From Bacteroidota bacterium (GTDB lineage Bacteria > Bacteroidota > Bacteroidia > Sphingobacteriales > Sphingobacteriaceae): 42,406 bases of DNA. Numbering within the stretch: position 1 is the first letter of the stretch; every line of letters starts with the position of its first letter. A model generated the notes under the pieces. The model saw only the letters and a program-made list of their open reading frames with translations. It was not told the DNA's origin and ran no database searches. The translations under genes and the position numbers were made by a program. The stretch is taken from contig JABDAU010000029.1 in assembly GCA_013289045.1 (NCBI GenBank), positions 1-42,406 on the forward strand, in the 5' to 3' direction. This document shows, piece by piece, positions 15,757 to 23,771 of this stretch.

Positions 15757-17778
15757 TTACCTTTTACCTTTCAGAGCCTGCTTGGCTTCAGCAAGGTTAT
15801 TTTTAAGCAGCGTATTATCCGGGTTAAACTTTAGCCCCTGTTCGCCTGCCTGTATGGCTTTATCCCATTGCCCAAGCTTATTGTATGATGCGCAGATATT
15901 GTTATATGCCAGATCATAGCCCGGTTTTAACTGAAGCGCCTTGTTGCAGGCATCTATACATTTGTTGTACTGGCCTGCGCGGTAATACATCAGGCTCAGA
16001 TCAATATAGCCTGCCGCATTTGGCGATCTTGCAAGTTTTTGCGCCTCAAGATCGGCTTCGCTTGCTTTTCGTTTGGCCATGTCGGCATAGCCTGCTATAT
16101 CCGTATTTCCGGGGAATAGTCGCTGCGAATCCTGAACCAGCTTTTGCAGATCTGTCCAGTCGTTCATTCCCTGGTAAATATCCATCAGCAGCAAGCGTGT
16201 ACGCAGGTTACCGGGCGATATCGCCATCGCTTTTTTCAAACAATCTACGGCTTCATTAAACCTGCTTTGGCTGTTCAGGAACCTTGCATAAAAGTACCAG
16301 GGATCTGAATCGTTCGCGTTGGTAGCAATAGCTGTTTTAAAATATTGCGCAGCCTTAGCCGTATCATTTTCCGTTTGTTTTAATATGCCGAGGTTTACAT
16401 AGATCAGGTCGTAAGTCGCCATGGTTGAATTGGCGCGAAGGAAGCTTGCTTCCGCGCCTTTTAGTTCGTTATGGCCCATTTGCGCTACGCCGTAGTTCAT
16501 CCATGCGCGGCCGTTGCCGGGGCTTTTGATGGTTGCATCGCGCCACAGGCTTTCCTCGCTGTACCATACCTTGTTTCGCTGCCATGTGCCGCATGCATAG
16601 CAGCCGAGCAGCAACACGAATATGGTTATGATAGTTTTGCGATAAGCCGTTAGGCACTGATCGATAACCAGTTTCGCAGACCATACAACGCTTATCATCA
16701 AACCGATAAACGGGAAATACATCCTGTGATCATTCAGCACCTCCGCCAGGGGCACAATGCTGGATGTCGGCAGCAAGGCCAGGAAAAACCAGCAAATCCC
16801 AAAGCTGATAGGGCGCAATTGTTGCTTGCGCGAAGTAATAAAAGCGATGACCAACATTACCAATATAAAAGCACAGCCGGCAAAAAAACGGATATCCCAA
16901 ACGTTCTTCAGCAACTCCCAATCGGTATCAACACTCAGCTGATTTGGGACGAAAAACATATAAAAATAGTGCAGGATAACCCAGGGCTGCGTGATAAGGT
17001 ACTGCACAGATGAATGGCCGCCCGGTGTCCATGTTTTTGGCGTGAGCTTATCCGTAAGTTTATAAACTATTGCGCAGACGACAAAAGCCGGTATGGATCT
17101 TAAAATAACGTGCCCTGTCTTTTTAAAGTTCGAACGTTTGAAAATGTCCGTAAAGCTTAGCTGCTCTTCGAAAAATAGAATATAAAGGAAAAGCATTGGC
17201 GCAAACATTACCGCAGTGGGCTTGGCTAAAGCGCCGATGACCACACCGATAAGATATAACCCCGTTTTACGGCAAAATGGCGAATAGATATAAAGCAGGA
17301 AGGAAACGATCATAAAAACCGTTGAGATCATATCCGAGCGGGCGATGATATAATTCACTGTTTCGGCCATGGCCGGGTGCAGCAGGTACCAGGTGGAAGC
17401 TGCTACTGCATAATAAATATTGTTTGGTGCTGGTTTAGCAACATCAAAAATCTTCCTGAACAGGTAAACCATCCCAATGCCCTGCAACAGGAACAATAGG
17501 AAATTGGTGATGTGAAAGAAAACAACGTTGTAGCCGCCTCCCAGCCAGTAATCAACAGCCAGCGACGCCGTTACTATAGGACGGTAAGATTGATTGGCCG
17601 GCAATACGCTGCTTGTGGAGCCGTCTTTAAAAAAGAGCAGCAGGTTATGCATATCGCGGATATAGGCATTGTTAACGATGGTATGATAGTCGTCGAAATG
17701 AAAATCGTTAGTGAAATGATTGCTGTAGGTGATCGTGCAGCAAACCAGCATCAACAATATCCATAGATATGATTTCAC
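15757..17778 (-). CDS. Polytopic membrane protein with C-terminal TPRs (TMTC-like, GT-C fold)
   Basis: This 673-residue protein starts with a membrane helix followed by a loop with the acidic pair D29-D30 (FHFDDYHTIVNN), typical of GT-C glycosyltransferases. About ten membrane helices reach to residue 420. The conserved HPAMAETVNYIIARSD and LPTSSIVPLAEVLNDHRMYFPF stretches match the DUF1736/TMTC type. About six TPRs follow from about 430 to the end (e.g. NESDPWYFYARFL-like repeats). Human TMTCs are O-mannosyltransferases; bacterial roles are largely open. The start is a GTG at 17778: there is a stop codon three codons upstream in frame and no better start. The GTG falls inside a repeat (see 17771-17915). 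Confidence 0.83.
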   Translation of the reverse strand: MKSYLWILLMLVCCTITYSNHFTNDFHFDDYHTIVNNAYIRDMHNLLLFFKDGSTSSVLPANQSYRPIVTASLAVDYWLGGGYNVVFFHITNFLLFLLQGIGMVYLFRKIFDVAKPAPNNIYYAVAASTWYLLHPAMAETVNYIIARSDMISTVFMIVSFLLYIYSPFCRKTGLYLIGVVIGALAKPTAVMFAPMLFLYILFFEEQLSFTDIFKRSNFKKTGHVILRSIPAFVVCAIVYKLTDKLTPKTWTPGGHSSVQYLITQPWVILHYFYMFFVPNQLSVDTDWELLKNVWDIRFFAGCAFILVMLVIAFITSRKQQLRPISFGICWFFLALLPTSSIVPLAEVLNDHRMYFPFIGLMISVVWSAKLVIDQCLTAYRKTIITIFVLLLGCYACGTWQRNKVWYSEESLWRDATIKSPGNGRAWMNYGVAQMGHNELKGAEASFLRANSTMATYDLIYVNLGILKQTENDTAKAAQYFKTAIATNANDSDPWYFYARFLNSQSRFNEAVDCLKKAMAISPGNLRTRLLLMDIYQGMNDWTDLQKLVQDSQRLFPGNTDIAGYADMAKRKASEADLEAQKLARSPNAAGYIDLSLMYYRAGQYNKCIDACNKALQLKPGYDLAYNNICASYNKLGQWDKAIQAGEQGLKFNPDNTLLKNNLAEAKQALKGKR

Positions 17779-17915
17779 CGATAATTCTTATTGATATGGT
17801 GATTTCACCGATTTGACTGGGATTTCACCGATTTTGACCTTATTTACTTTGGTAATGTAATGCTAAGATATTTAATTGAATCACCAATCGGTGTAATCAT
17901 AAACAAAAATCGGTG
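17771..17915. repeat. GATTTCACCGAT direct and inverted repeats
   Basis: GATTTCACCGAT begins at 17771, 17801 and 17821, and inverted forms (AATCGGTG) lie at 17886-17893 and 17908-17915. CACCGATTTT at 17826-17835 is exactly complementary to 17906-17915. The first copy contains the GTG start codon of the TMTC-like gene. The five copies could be regulator sites or a small repeat cluster. Confidence 0.6.
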
Positions 17916-17927
17916 TATTCCCCCTAA

Positions 17928-18809
17928 TTATTTGGGCAGTCCTTCGGCAAGGGCTTTATTTGCACGCTCAACAGCCAGCTCTTCCTTCCAGTCCATATAG
18001 CGTTTTTTGAAGTTTCGTTTCATGATATCGTCGAACTTGCGCTGTATGGTAAGGTTGTATAAGCTCTTAGCTTTTATGCCCCATGATCTATCCCACGCAC
18101 GCAGCGAAATAGAGAACGAGCCATCCAGGTACTTCATCCAGTGCCAGTAGCCGGTAGGCATAAACAATGTATCGCCGTGTTCCAATATGGCCTCCTGCCC
18201 TTCCACACCGTCCAGCGCCGGGAATTTTGTAAGATCAGGTTTTTCGATATTATAATCCTCCAACGCATAAGTAGCGAACGGGATGCAATACAAGCGTTCG
18301 CGCCATTTGTAATCAAACAGCATCACATGTTTGCGGCCATTAAAATGGGTATGGAAGATATGCGCCAGGTCGATATCGAAATGGAGGAAAGTGACTGAAC
18401 CCTTCCCGCCAAAAAACATATTGGGGTATTTATCTAAAAAACCACCCATCAGGTTAGCCGGGGAGCGGTAATCTTCAAGCAGCTTTGGTGCGTATTTTAT
18501 CGGGTCGAACAGGAATATGCGCAAATCGGTTGGCTCTTTTTGGATCAGATCGATATAATCGCCGAATTTCATTTCTGCCGCCGAAGCATTTATACGCTTT
18601 GAAGGGTCGGCCTTTGAGCTATCATACAGCGGAACGGTTACATCTCCCACCGTCTCTTTTAAATAATCGAAGGTCCATTTTTCCAGCGCAGGCCAGTCTG
18701 CGGTCTGCTTGCGGATAATGAGCGGTTTGCGCGGGTTTAAATAATTGTTAACAAAATCCTCTTTACTTATGGTATCAACGGTATCTATAGGGGTAAGAAT
18801 GATGCTCAT
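17928..18809 (-). CDS. Cupin/JmjC-like Fe(II)/2-oxoglutarate oxygenase
   Basis: This 293-residue protein fits the bacterial cupin_8/JmjC group. The iron ligands of the facial triad are H143 and D145 in FLHFDIDLAH and H223 in TGYWHWMKY. K160 in NGRKHVMLF is placed to hold 2-oxoglutarate. A glycine-rich turn and HGDTLFMPTG precede the second histidine. Relatives hydroxylate proteins or small molecules; some act on ribosomal proteins. The substrate here is unknown. Cytoplasmic (no signal peptide). Same strand as the TMTC-like gene, 150 bases upstream of it. Confidence 0.82.
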   Translation of the reverse strand: MSIILTPIDTVDTISKEDFVNNYLNPRKPLIIRKQTADWPALEKWTFDYLKETVGDVTVPLYDSSKADPSKRINASAAEMKFGDYIDLIQKEPTDLRIFLFDPIKYAPKLLEDYRSPANLMGGFLDKYPNMFFGGKGSVTFLHFDIDLAHIFHTHFNGRKHVMLFDYKWRERLYCIPFATYALEDYNIEKPDLTKFPALDGVEGQEAILEHGDTLFMPTGYWHWMKYLDGSFSISLRAWDRSWGIKAKSLYNLTIQRKFDDIMKRNFKKRYMDWKEELAVERANKALAEGLPK

Positions 18810-18963
18810 AGTTCACAATTAATTAACAAAAGTAGTAAAAAGGCTCTTTTTCTAAAGATTGGCGTTCCCGAAGATTTCGAAATGACAATTGAATGAGCTT
18901 TTTGTGTGACTTCTAATTAATTTAATTGACGATCAAGCATTTAATGGTCGAATTATTAAAACC

Positions 18964-18988
18964 AAAAACCCGGCGCATGTGCACCGGC
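18964..18988 (-). terminator. Terminator of the fasciclin gene
   Basis: On the minus strand CCGGTGC-ACAT-GCGCCGG forms a 7-bp stem with one T-G wobble, followed by GTTTTTGG. The plus strand would have a C-A mismatch at the wobble, so the structure favours minus-strand transcripts. It lies about 90 bases past the fasciclin stop. Confidence 0.65.
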
Positions 18989-19024
18989 TTCTTTTTTAGG
19001 TAGAAAGAATACTTATCAGAGAGC

Positions 19025-19076
19025 TTGCAGCGGCAGTTTTCGGCTTGCGCCACCAAAAACTGCCGATAGTCTGCAA
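19025..19076. repeat. Two-part inverted repeat after the fasciclin gene
   Basis: CGGCAGTTTT (19031-19040) pairs with AAAACTGCCG (19056-19065), and TTGCAG (19025-19030) pairs with CTGCAA (19071-19076), with a 15-base loop and a 5-base bulge (ATAGT) on one arm. It ends two bases before the fasciclin stop codon and may stabilise the mRNA end. Confidence 0.6.
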
Positions 19077-19078
19077 AC

Positions 19079-19633
19079 TTACATGCCTGGCATCAATACC
19101 GCATTTACTACGTGTATTACGCCATTACTCTGGAAAACGTCGCTGATGGTGATCCATGATTTTCCACCTTTTTCGTCAACCAGGTACAATTTCTTATCTT
19201 TTGCCATTACCGTTAGCTTGCCGCCTTCTACAGTTGTTAAAGTAGCCATACCGTTGCCTGCTTTTACTTTTGCCCACAGGTCTTCGGCGCTTATGCGGCC
19301 CGCAACTACGTGGTAGGTTAATATTTTAGTAAGCGTAGCCTTATTCTCCGGTTTCACCAGGTTATCTACAGTGCCGGCAGGCAGTTTGTTAAATGCTTCG
19401 TTTGTTGGTGCGAAAACGGTGAAAGGGCCTGCGCCTTCAAGCGTTTCAACCAAACCTGCTGCTTTTACTGCGGCAACAAGGGTGGTGTGATCTTTTGAGT
19501 TCACTGCGTTTTCAACAATGTTCTTGGTTGGGTACATTGCCGCGCCGCCAACCATTTTAGTGTCCTGGGCGTAAGTTCTTGGCGCTATTGCAATAGCTGC
19601 TAAAGCAAACGCCGCGATGATGAATTTTTTCAT
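19079..19633 (-). CDS. Exported fasciclin (FAS1) domain protein
   Basis: This 184-residue protein has a signal peptide cut near AYAQ (residue 23) and one FAS1 domain. The H1 motif is GPFTVFAPTNEAFNKLPAG, followed by ILTYHVVAG, and the H2 motif is GVIHVVNAVLMPGM at the very end. FAS1 domains mediate adhesion between proteins or to polysaccharide at the cell surface. No lipobox is present, so it is probably secreted or periplasmic. Single-gene unit with its own terminator. An association with the gld genes 700 bases away is not implied. Confidence 0.92.
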   Translation of the reverse strand: MKKFIIAAFALAAIAIAPRTYAQDTKMVGGAAMYPTKNIVENAVNSKDHTTLVAAVKAAGLVETLEGAGPFTVFAPTNEAFNKLPAGTVDNLVKPENKATLTKILTYHVVAGRISAEDLWAKVKAGNGMATLTTVEGGKLTVMAKDKKLYLVDEKGGKSWITISDVFQSNGVIHVVNAVLMPGM

Positions 19634-19853
19634 GAGTTTTCTTGTAGGTTATTTGATGGAAGATACGACGGCGGCAGGCAGGCGGTTTTTATTTTGCCGC
19701 TACTTGTAATAGCCTGTAGTACTATGATTTATGAAAACCGGCTACGTGGAAAATCCGTAGGTAACGCTTAAAATTTAACGCAGAGATTTACCCTATGCTG
19801 GCATTGTCACAATAGCTGTACGTCAGTAATTAAAGGGCTGAGGATGTGCGATT

Positions 19854-20178
19854 CCCTCCCTTGGGTTTAAGTTAACCCATAAAATAAAAATTCTCGTAGT
19901 GTCCTCTAACGGTTCATGTTAATGATAAAATCCAGGCCGCCGGTTGTTAATTTATAACCCACGAAACGTTCCTACGGAACGTAGGACTCATTTCATACGC
20001 ATTTCTACCCACCAGACGTCCCTACGGGACGTATAACCTGCAAGCCACGTCCCGTAGGGACGTCTGGTGGGTAGAAAAACGATTAATATTTACAATCGTG
20101 TTCCGTAGGAACACCTGGTGAAATAGTCAACTATACCAGCCATACGATTTTATGGGTAAACTTAAACCCCTCGGAGGG
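19854..20178. repeat. Three-level nested inverted repeat
   Basis: Inner arms: 20002-20032 and 20047-20077, 31 bases each, perfectly complementary, spacer 14 bases. Middle: GTTCCTACGGAAC (19968-19980) with GTTCCGTAGGAAC (20100-20112). Outer arms: 19854-19885 with 20147-20178, 28 of 32 positions complementary. Each inner arm itself contains a small palindrome (ACGTCCC-TAC-GGGACGT). The whole could fold into one long branched hairpin. No transposase is present. Confidence 0.85.
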
Positions 20179-20300
20179 TGTAGGGAGGGGTTTCACGAAC
20201 TTTGCATAGCGATTAAACCCCTCCCTGCCAACTCACATCCAGCCGCACCCCTCCCCATGGGAGGGAATAAAATTAAGCCTGTTATCAAATCGCCCGAAAA

Positions 20301-20325
20301 CAAAAAAGGAGCCCTAAAGCTCCTT
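20301..20325 (-). terminator. Terminator of the gld operon
   Basis: On the minus strand AAGGAGC-6 bases-GCTCCTT is followed by TTTTTG, a compact intrinsic terminator 30 bases after the gldN stop codon. Confidence 0.85.
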
Positions 20326-20354
20326 CTTGAAATTCTATCATTAAACTCACTAAA

Positions 20355-21320
20355 CTAATACTGCCATAAATTCAGTTCCCAGTCCATCATTGACTTTTTG
20401 ATGCGGTCGGACTCATACAGCCTGTCCACACCCTGGGCATAATCTTTTATACGATCATCCTTATCGTTAGACTGTTTGACGATGTAGCTTGCAAACAAAC
20501 GCTTCATAAATATGTCGTCGTAGCTTAGGCCTGTAGCGTCGCTGTTGTGGTTCACCACCTCTTTTGTTGCCAGTATCGGGCGGGCATCAGGGAAATAGAC
20601 CCAGAATGCGGGCTGGTAATCAGTAGCAAAGCTGCCACCAGTGCTCGGTTTAGTCATTGGGGCTATACCTATAATGCGCGGCTCGAATACCGAGCGTTGC
20701 CTGTCAAAGATCCAATCTTCCTTGATCTGGAATTTCACAACACTGTCAGGGTTCAGGATACCGGCTACTTTTGAACGTTTCGAGTTACCATTAATATCCT
20801 GTTTTTCTACTACCGAGCTGTCAACCAGTTTAGCCATTGCTTGTGCCGGTGTTAACGGGTGTGCAAAGCTGTCGCCGTCAGGGTCATATTTAGCGTCCGG
20901 CGTAGCATCGTAAGCAGTAAGCTCACCGTTGTTAATAGCGGTAAGCAAAACATCTATCAAACGCATTTTTGGCGACGTCATGTAAGTGTTCATCTTATCG
21001 CGCACGTCAAACTCACGCCATATGCGTTTCGCAAACGATACGTCAGCCTCACGGATGTTCGGGTAAGGGATCGGCTTAGCATTCAGTATATCCGATTTTT
21101 TATAATAACCATCCAAAGGCCTGTCAAAAGGTTTTGGCGGCGATATTGCTGTCCTTTTAGTTGTATCAACAGGCGGCTGCGCGCTTAATGCAGTGCTTGG
21201 CGGCGGTGCTTGTTGTGTTACGACCGGCTTCTTCTTTGTTGTTGTTCTTCTGCGGCGTGTTTGCGCATGAGCAACAGTGAAGGCAATACAAAATAAGATG
21301 AGCAAAAATTTCGTCTTCAT
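20355..21320 (-). CDS. gldN: Gliding motility / type IX secretion protein GldN
   Basis: This 321-residue protein carries a signal peptide (MKTKFLLILFCIAFTVAHAQ) and then a basic, disordered start (TRRRRTTTKKKP). The folded part has the GldN/PorN landmarks: IWREFDVRDKMN, DGDSFAHPLTPAQ, IKEDWIFDRQRSVFEPRIIGIAPM, and a C-terminal DYAQGVDRLYESDRIKKSMMDWE. GldN/PorN pairs with GldK/PorK in a periplasmic ring attached to the outer membrane. I chose the ATG at 21320; a frame opening at 21338 would overlap gldM. It lies 7 bases after the gldM stop, so the genes are co-translated. Last gene of the operon. Confidence 0.95.
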   Translation of the reverse strand: MKTKFLLILFCIAFTVAHAQTRRRRTTTKKKPVVTQQAPPPSTALSAQPPVDTTKRTAISPPKPFDRPLDGYYKKSDILNAKPIPYPNIREADVSFAKRIWREFDVRDKMNTYMTSPKMRLIDVLLTAINNGELTAYDATPDAKYDPDGDSFAHPLTPAQAMAKLVDSSVVEKQDINGNSKRSKVAGILNPDSVVKFQIKEDWIFDRQRSVFEPRIIGIAPMTKPSTGGSFATDYQPAFWVYFPDARPILATKEVVNHNSDATGLSYDDIFMKRLFASYIVKQSNDKDDRIKDYAQGVDRLYESDRIKKSMMDWELNLWQY

Positions 21321-21327
21321 GATCCTA

Positions 21328-22866
21328 TCAATTTGCATTAATTACTATCGCATCCAGGTAACGTGGTGTACCGTCAGGGCCTATAGCGGTAATATCTTTA
21401 AATACTACCGTAGTCCCTGGTATTACCGTACCTAAAACCTGATGCATCTGTGCCGACAATGTGCTGCCCGAACCCGGAATAATTATTGCATCCTGGCGTG
21501 GTTTTATCACCATCAGCGTAAAATGTGTTACATTAAATTTAGCGTCGAATTCAAAGTTTTCCAGTTTGGCAAATACATAATCCTGCGCCCTGATGTTGGC
21601 TGCGCTGGTAGTACCACCACTTTTGCCAGCAAATGAGAACTTAGGGTCAGGGATACGTTTTACACGGAACTCTGATGATCCCAATATCATCCCCTTCTCA
21701 CCTGAAACCGTTACTTTGGCTGTACCGACCTCGCGTACGTTTGCAGTGTAATGCATACCTGAGCCACTAATAGATCCGCCACTCATGCTAACTTTTACGC
21801 TGCTTGCAGGAACGCCCGGAGCAGAGATAGACAGCGGATTTGGAACACCAATGTATAAAACGTTCATTTTATCAGGCGAAACTACCGCAGATGGTTTCGC
21901 AACTAAATAACTTCCTGAAATCGGGTAATTTTTATTTGGGCCATCTACAGATTTTACCGACAAATTTCCTGTAAATGTGTGCAAACCTTCACCACTCGCT
22001 GTAACGGTATATGTACCAATACCTTCTTTAGTGAGTACGCTTGAACCGTCAACAGTTATAGTTGGGTTTGCTTTCGAATCGTATGCTGAAAGATATATTG
22101 AAGCGCTAAAAGGCTGGCCCTGCAATATGTAATTACTATTTGGTACTACTACAGCACGGAACTGATCCAATGTTACAACAGCCTGATCCATTTTGCCCAA
22201 GATCTTTTTCACAACAGCATCTTCAGCGTTCTTAGCATCCGATTGTACTTTTATCAACTGCGTCATTGCTGCAGCCATTGGTATGCCTTCGCCAAAGTTG
22301 GCATTTTCCCAGTCTTTATTGGGGAAACCTGCTTTATGCGGCGGTGCAATAGCTTGTAAAGGCAATTCCAGGCCTACGGTATCTTTAGGATTTCGTTTAG
22401 CTATTAGCGCCAACAGCTGGTTCCTGGTATCGTCTATTTTTTGATGAAGCTCATAAGCATCGCCCTTCTTGTCGTTGCTGATCATCATGTGCGGAGAAAT
22501 GTCTAAATTCTCTCTGCCACTCCAGTCATTTATCGTTTCATCGAAGCCACCGGTGGCATCAGCCATTTTCTTTTTAATGTCTTCAACATATTTGTCCAGA
22601 TCATCAGCCAAGCCTTTCGCCTTTAATGCGTCGTCATATATCGGCTGTGCCCGTTCTTTTTGATCTTTCAATTTAGTATCATGAAAATTTGATAAAGTTT
22701 GATCGGTACCGGCCGCTACGCTTGTTTTTGAAGCGCTTAAGCTATCGCTGATACTTTTAAATGCATCCAGCAAACTATCGGGTACATCCAATGCTATCAG
22801 GCCCAAAAGAACCAGATACAATATACCCATCATTCGTTGTCTTGGGGTTTGTTTACCTCCAGCCAT
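21328..22866 (-). CDS. gldM: Gliding motility / type IX secretion motor protein GldM
   Basis: This 512-residue protein has one membrane helix near the N-terminus (RMMGILYLVLLGLIALDV, about 11-28) and a long periplasmic part. A helical first domain (about 40-225) is followed by three beta-sandwich domains, as in known GldM/PorM structures. The N-terminus MAGGKQTPRQRMMGILYLV is very typical. GldM dimers sit with GldL in the inner membrane and transmit the proton-driven rotation to the GldK/GldN ring. Encoded between gldL (55-base gap) and gldN. Length matches the family. Confidence 0.96.
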   Translation of the reverse strand: MAGGKQTPRQRMMGILYLVLLGLIALDVPDSLLDAFKSISDSLSASKTSVAAGTDQTLSNFHDTKLKDQKERAQPIYDDALKAKGLADDLDKYVEDIKKKMADATGGFDETINDWSGRENLDISPHMMISNDKKGDAYELHQKIDDTRNQLLALIAKRNPKDTVGLELPLQAIAPPHKAGFPNKDWENANFGEGIPMAAAMTQLIKVQSDAKNAEDAVVKKILGKMDQAVVTLDQFRAVVVPNSNYILQGQPFSASIYLSAYDSKANPTITVDGSSVLTKEGIGTYTVTASGEGLHTFTGNLSVKSVDGPNKNYPISGSYLVAKPSAVVSPDKMNVLYIGVPNPLSISAPGVPASSVKVSMSGGSISGSGMHYTANVREVGTAKVTVSGEKGMILGSSEFRVKRIPDPKFSFAGKSGGTTSAANIRAQDYVFAKLENFEFDAKFNVTHFTLMVIKPRQDAIIIPGSGSTLSAQMHQVLGTVIPGTTVVFKDITAIGPDGTPRYLDAIVINAN

Positions 22867-22921
22867 CTGCTTTTATCCTTTATTATTAGTTATAAGTATC
22901 CTAAATTAATTATACCGCTGC

Positions 22922-23725
22922 TTAAGCGCGTGGCTGGCTCATTGCCGATAACATGTTACCATAAACCGCATTCAATGATGCCAGGTTCTTGGTTAGTTTA
23001 GCAACCTCAGTTTTAAATTGCTGCGATTCGCCAACCGAATCGTTGAAATTCTGCATGGTAACGGCAATATTCTGGTAGAATGATTTCATCGATTTGAGGT
23101 GATTGCTTGAATCCTGCAATTCCATTTCGTATACAGAGTTTAAAGCAGTAAGGTTTTTAGCCATTGCATTTACCTGCTCATGGTAAGCTTTAGTATCCAC
23201 ATCCGAAGTCGCCATCTGCTGTAAATTAGCCGATGCCTTATCAAAAGCAGCGCTTAACCTGTCGTAGCTTTCGGTAGCAGTTTTTACTTTTTCAGTAAAT
23301 ATTTGTGTAGCATTACCTGCATCGGTAACACGTGAAATAGCGCTTACCTTATCGCCAAATGTCCTTAAGCCATCACCCAGGCTGCGGATCAGCTCAGGGC
23401 CGATCTTTGCCTCTTCCATCATTTTATCCAATGCCGCAGTATTTGAGTAATTGGTTGCAGGCGCTATGGCCCTTGATGATGCAACTGGTAATTCACCTTT
23501 ATAATCATCTGCCAGTTCAGGATAGGCCCTTGTCCAGTCAACATCAACCGTATCGCGCTGGAAACCTAAAATCAGGAACAGGAACGCTTCGGTACCTAAA
23601 CCTAACGAAATGAATAATCCGCCGTAAGGCCAGTGCTGAATTTTAAACAGCAACCCGATGATCACTATAGTAGCGCCCCATGATACTACGTTATTTATAC
23701 CGTAAGCTTGTTTTTTGCCAGCCAT
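22922..23725 (-). CDS. gldL: Gliding motility / type IX secretion motor protein GldL
   Basis: This 267-residue protein has two N-terminal membrane helices (about 13-29 and 36-55) with the conserved glutamate E46 inside the second (LGLGTEAFLFLILGF), equivalent to the glutamate implicated in proton use by GldL. The linker KIQHWPYGGLFI is a family mark. The remaining 200 residues are cytoplasmic helices. GldL pentamers surround GldM in the rotary motor of type IX secretion. Co-directional with gldK (46-base gap) and gldM. Confidence 0.96.
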   Translation of the reverse strand: MAGKKQAYGINNVVSWGATIVIIGLLFKIQHWPYGGLFISLGLGTEAFLFLILGFQRDTVDVDWTRAYPELADDYKGELPVASSRAIAPATNYSNTAALDKMMEEAKIGPELIRSLGDGLRTFGDKVSAISRVTDAGNATQIFTEKVKTATESYDRLSAAFDKASANLQQMATSDVDTKAYHEQVNAMAKNLTALNSVYEMELQDSSNHLKSMKSFYQNIAVTMQNFNDSVGESQQFKTEVAKLTKNLASLNAVYGNMLSAMSQPRA

Positions 23726-23771
23726 AATAGTCTTTTGAAATGTTTTGTTTTAGATTTATTAATGTTAGTTG

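Larger units (their letters stand above)
19634..20354. other. Gene-free stretch rich in palindromes
   Basis: This 721-base gap has no credible gene. It holds a nested inverted-repeat element (19854-20178), a further cluster of C-rich/G-rich palindromes (20165-20275, with AAACCCCTC...GAGGGGTTT and two TTAAACCCCTC copies), and the terminator of the gld operon at 20301-20325. A short open frame at 20152-20358 runs through the repeats and is rejected. Confidence 0.75.

Noticed and set aside
19968..20112. Possible CRISPR array from repeated CCTACGG/CCGTAGG units
   Set aside because: The units are palindromes arranged as nested inverted repeats, not regularly spaced direct repeats, and no cas gene is present.
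20152..20358. Plus-strand frame of 68 codons
   Set aside because: It consists of palindromic repeat DNA and the gld terminator, with no plausible protein features.
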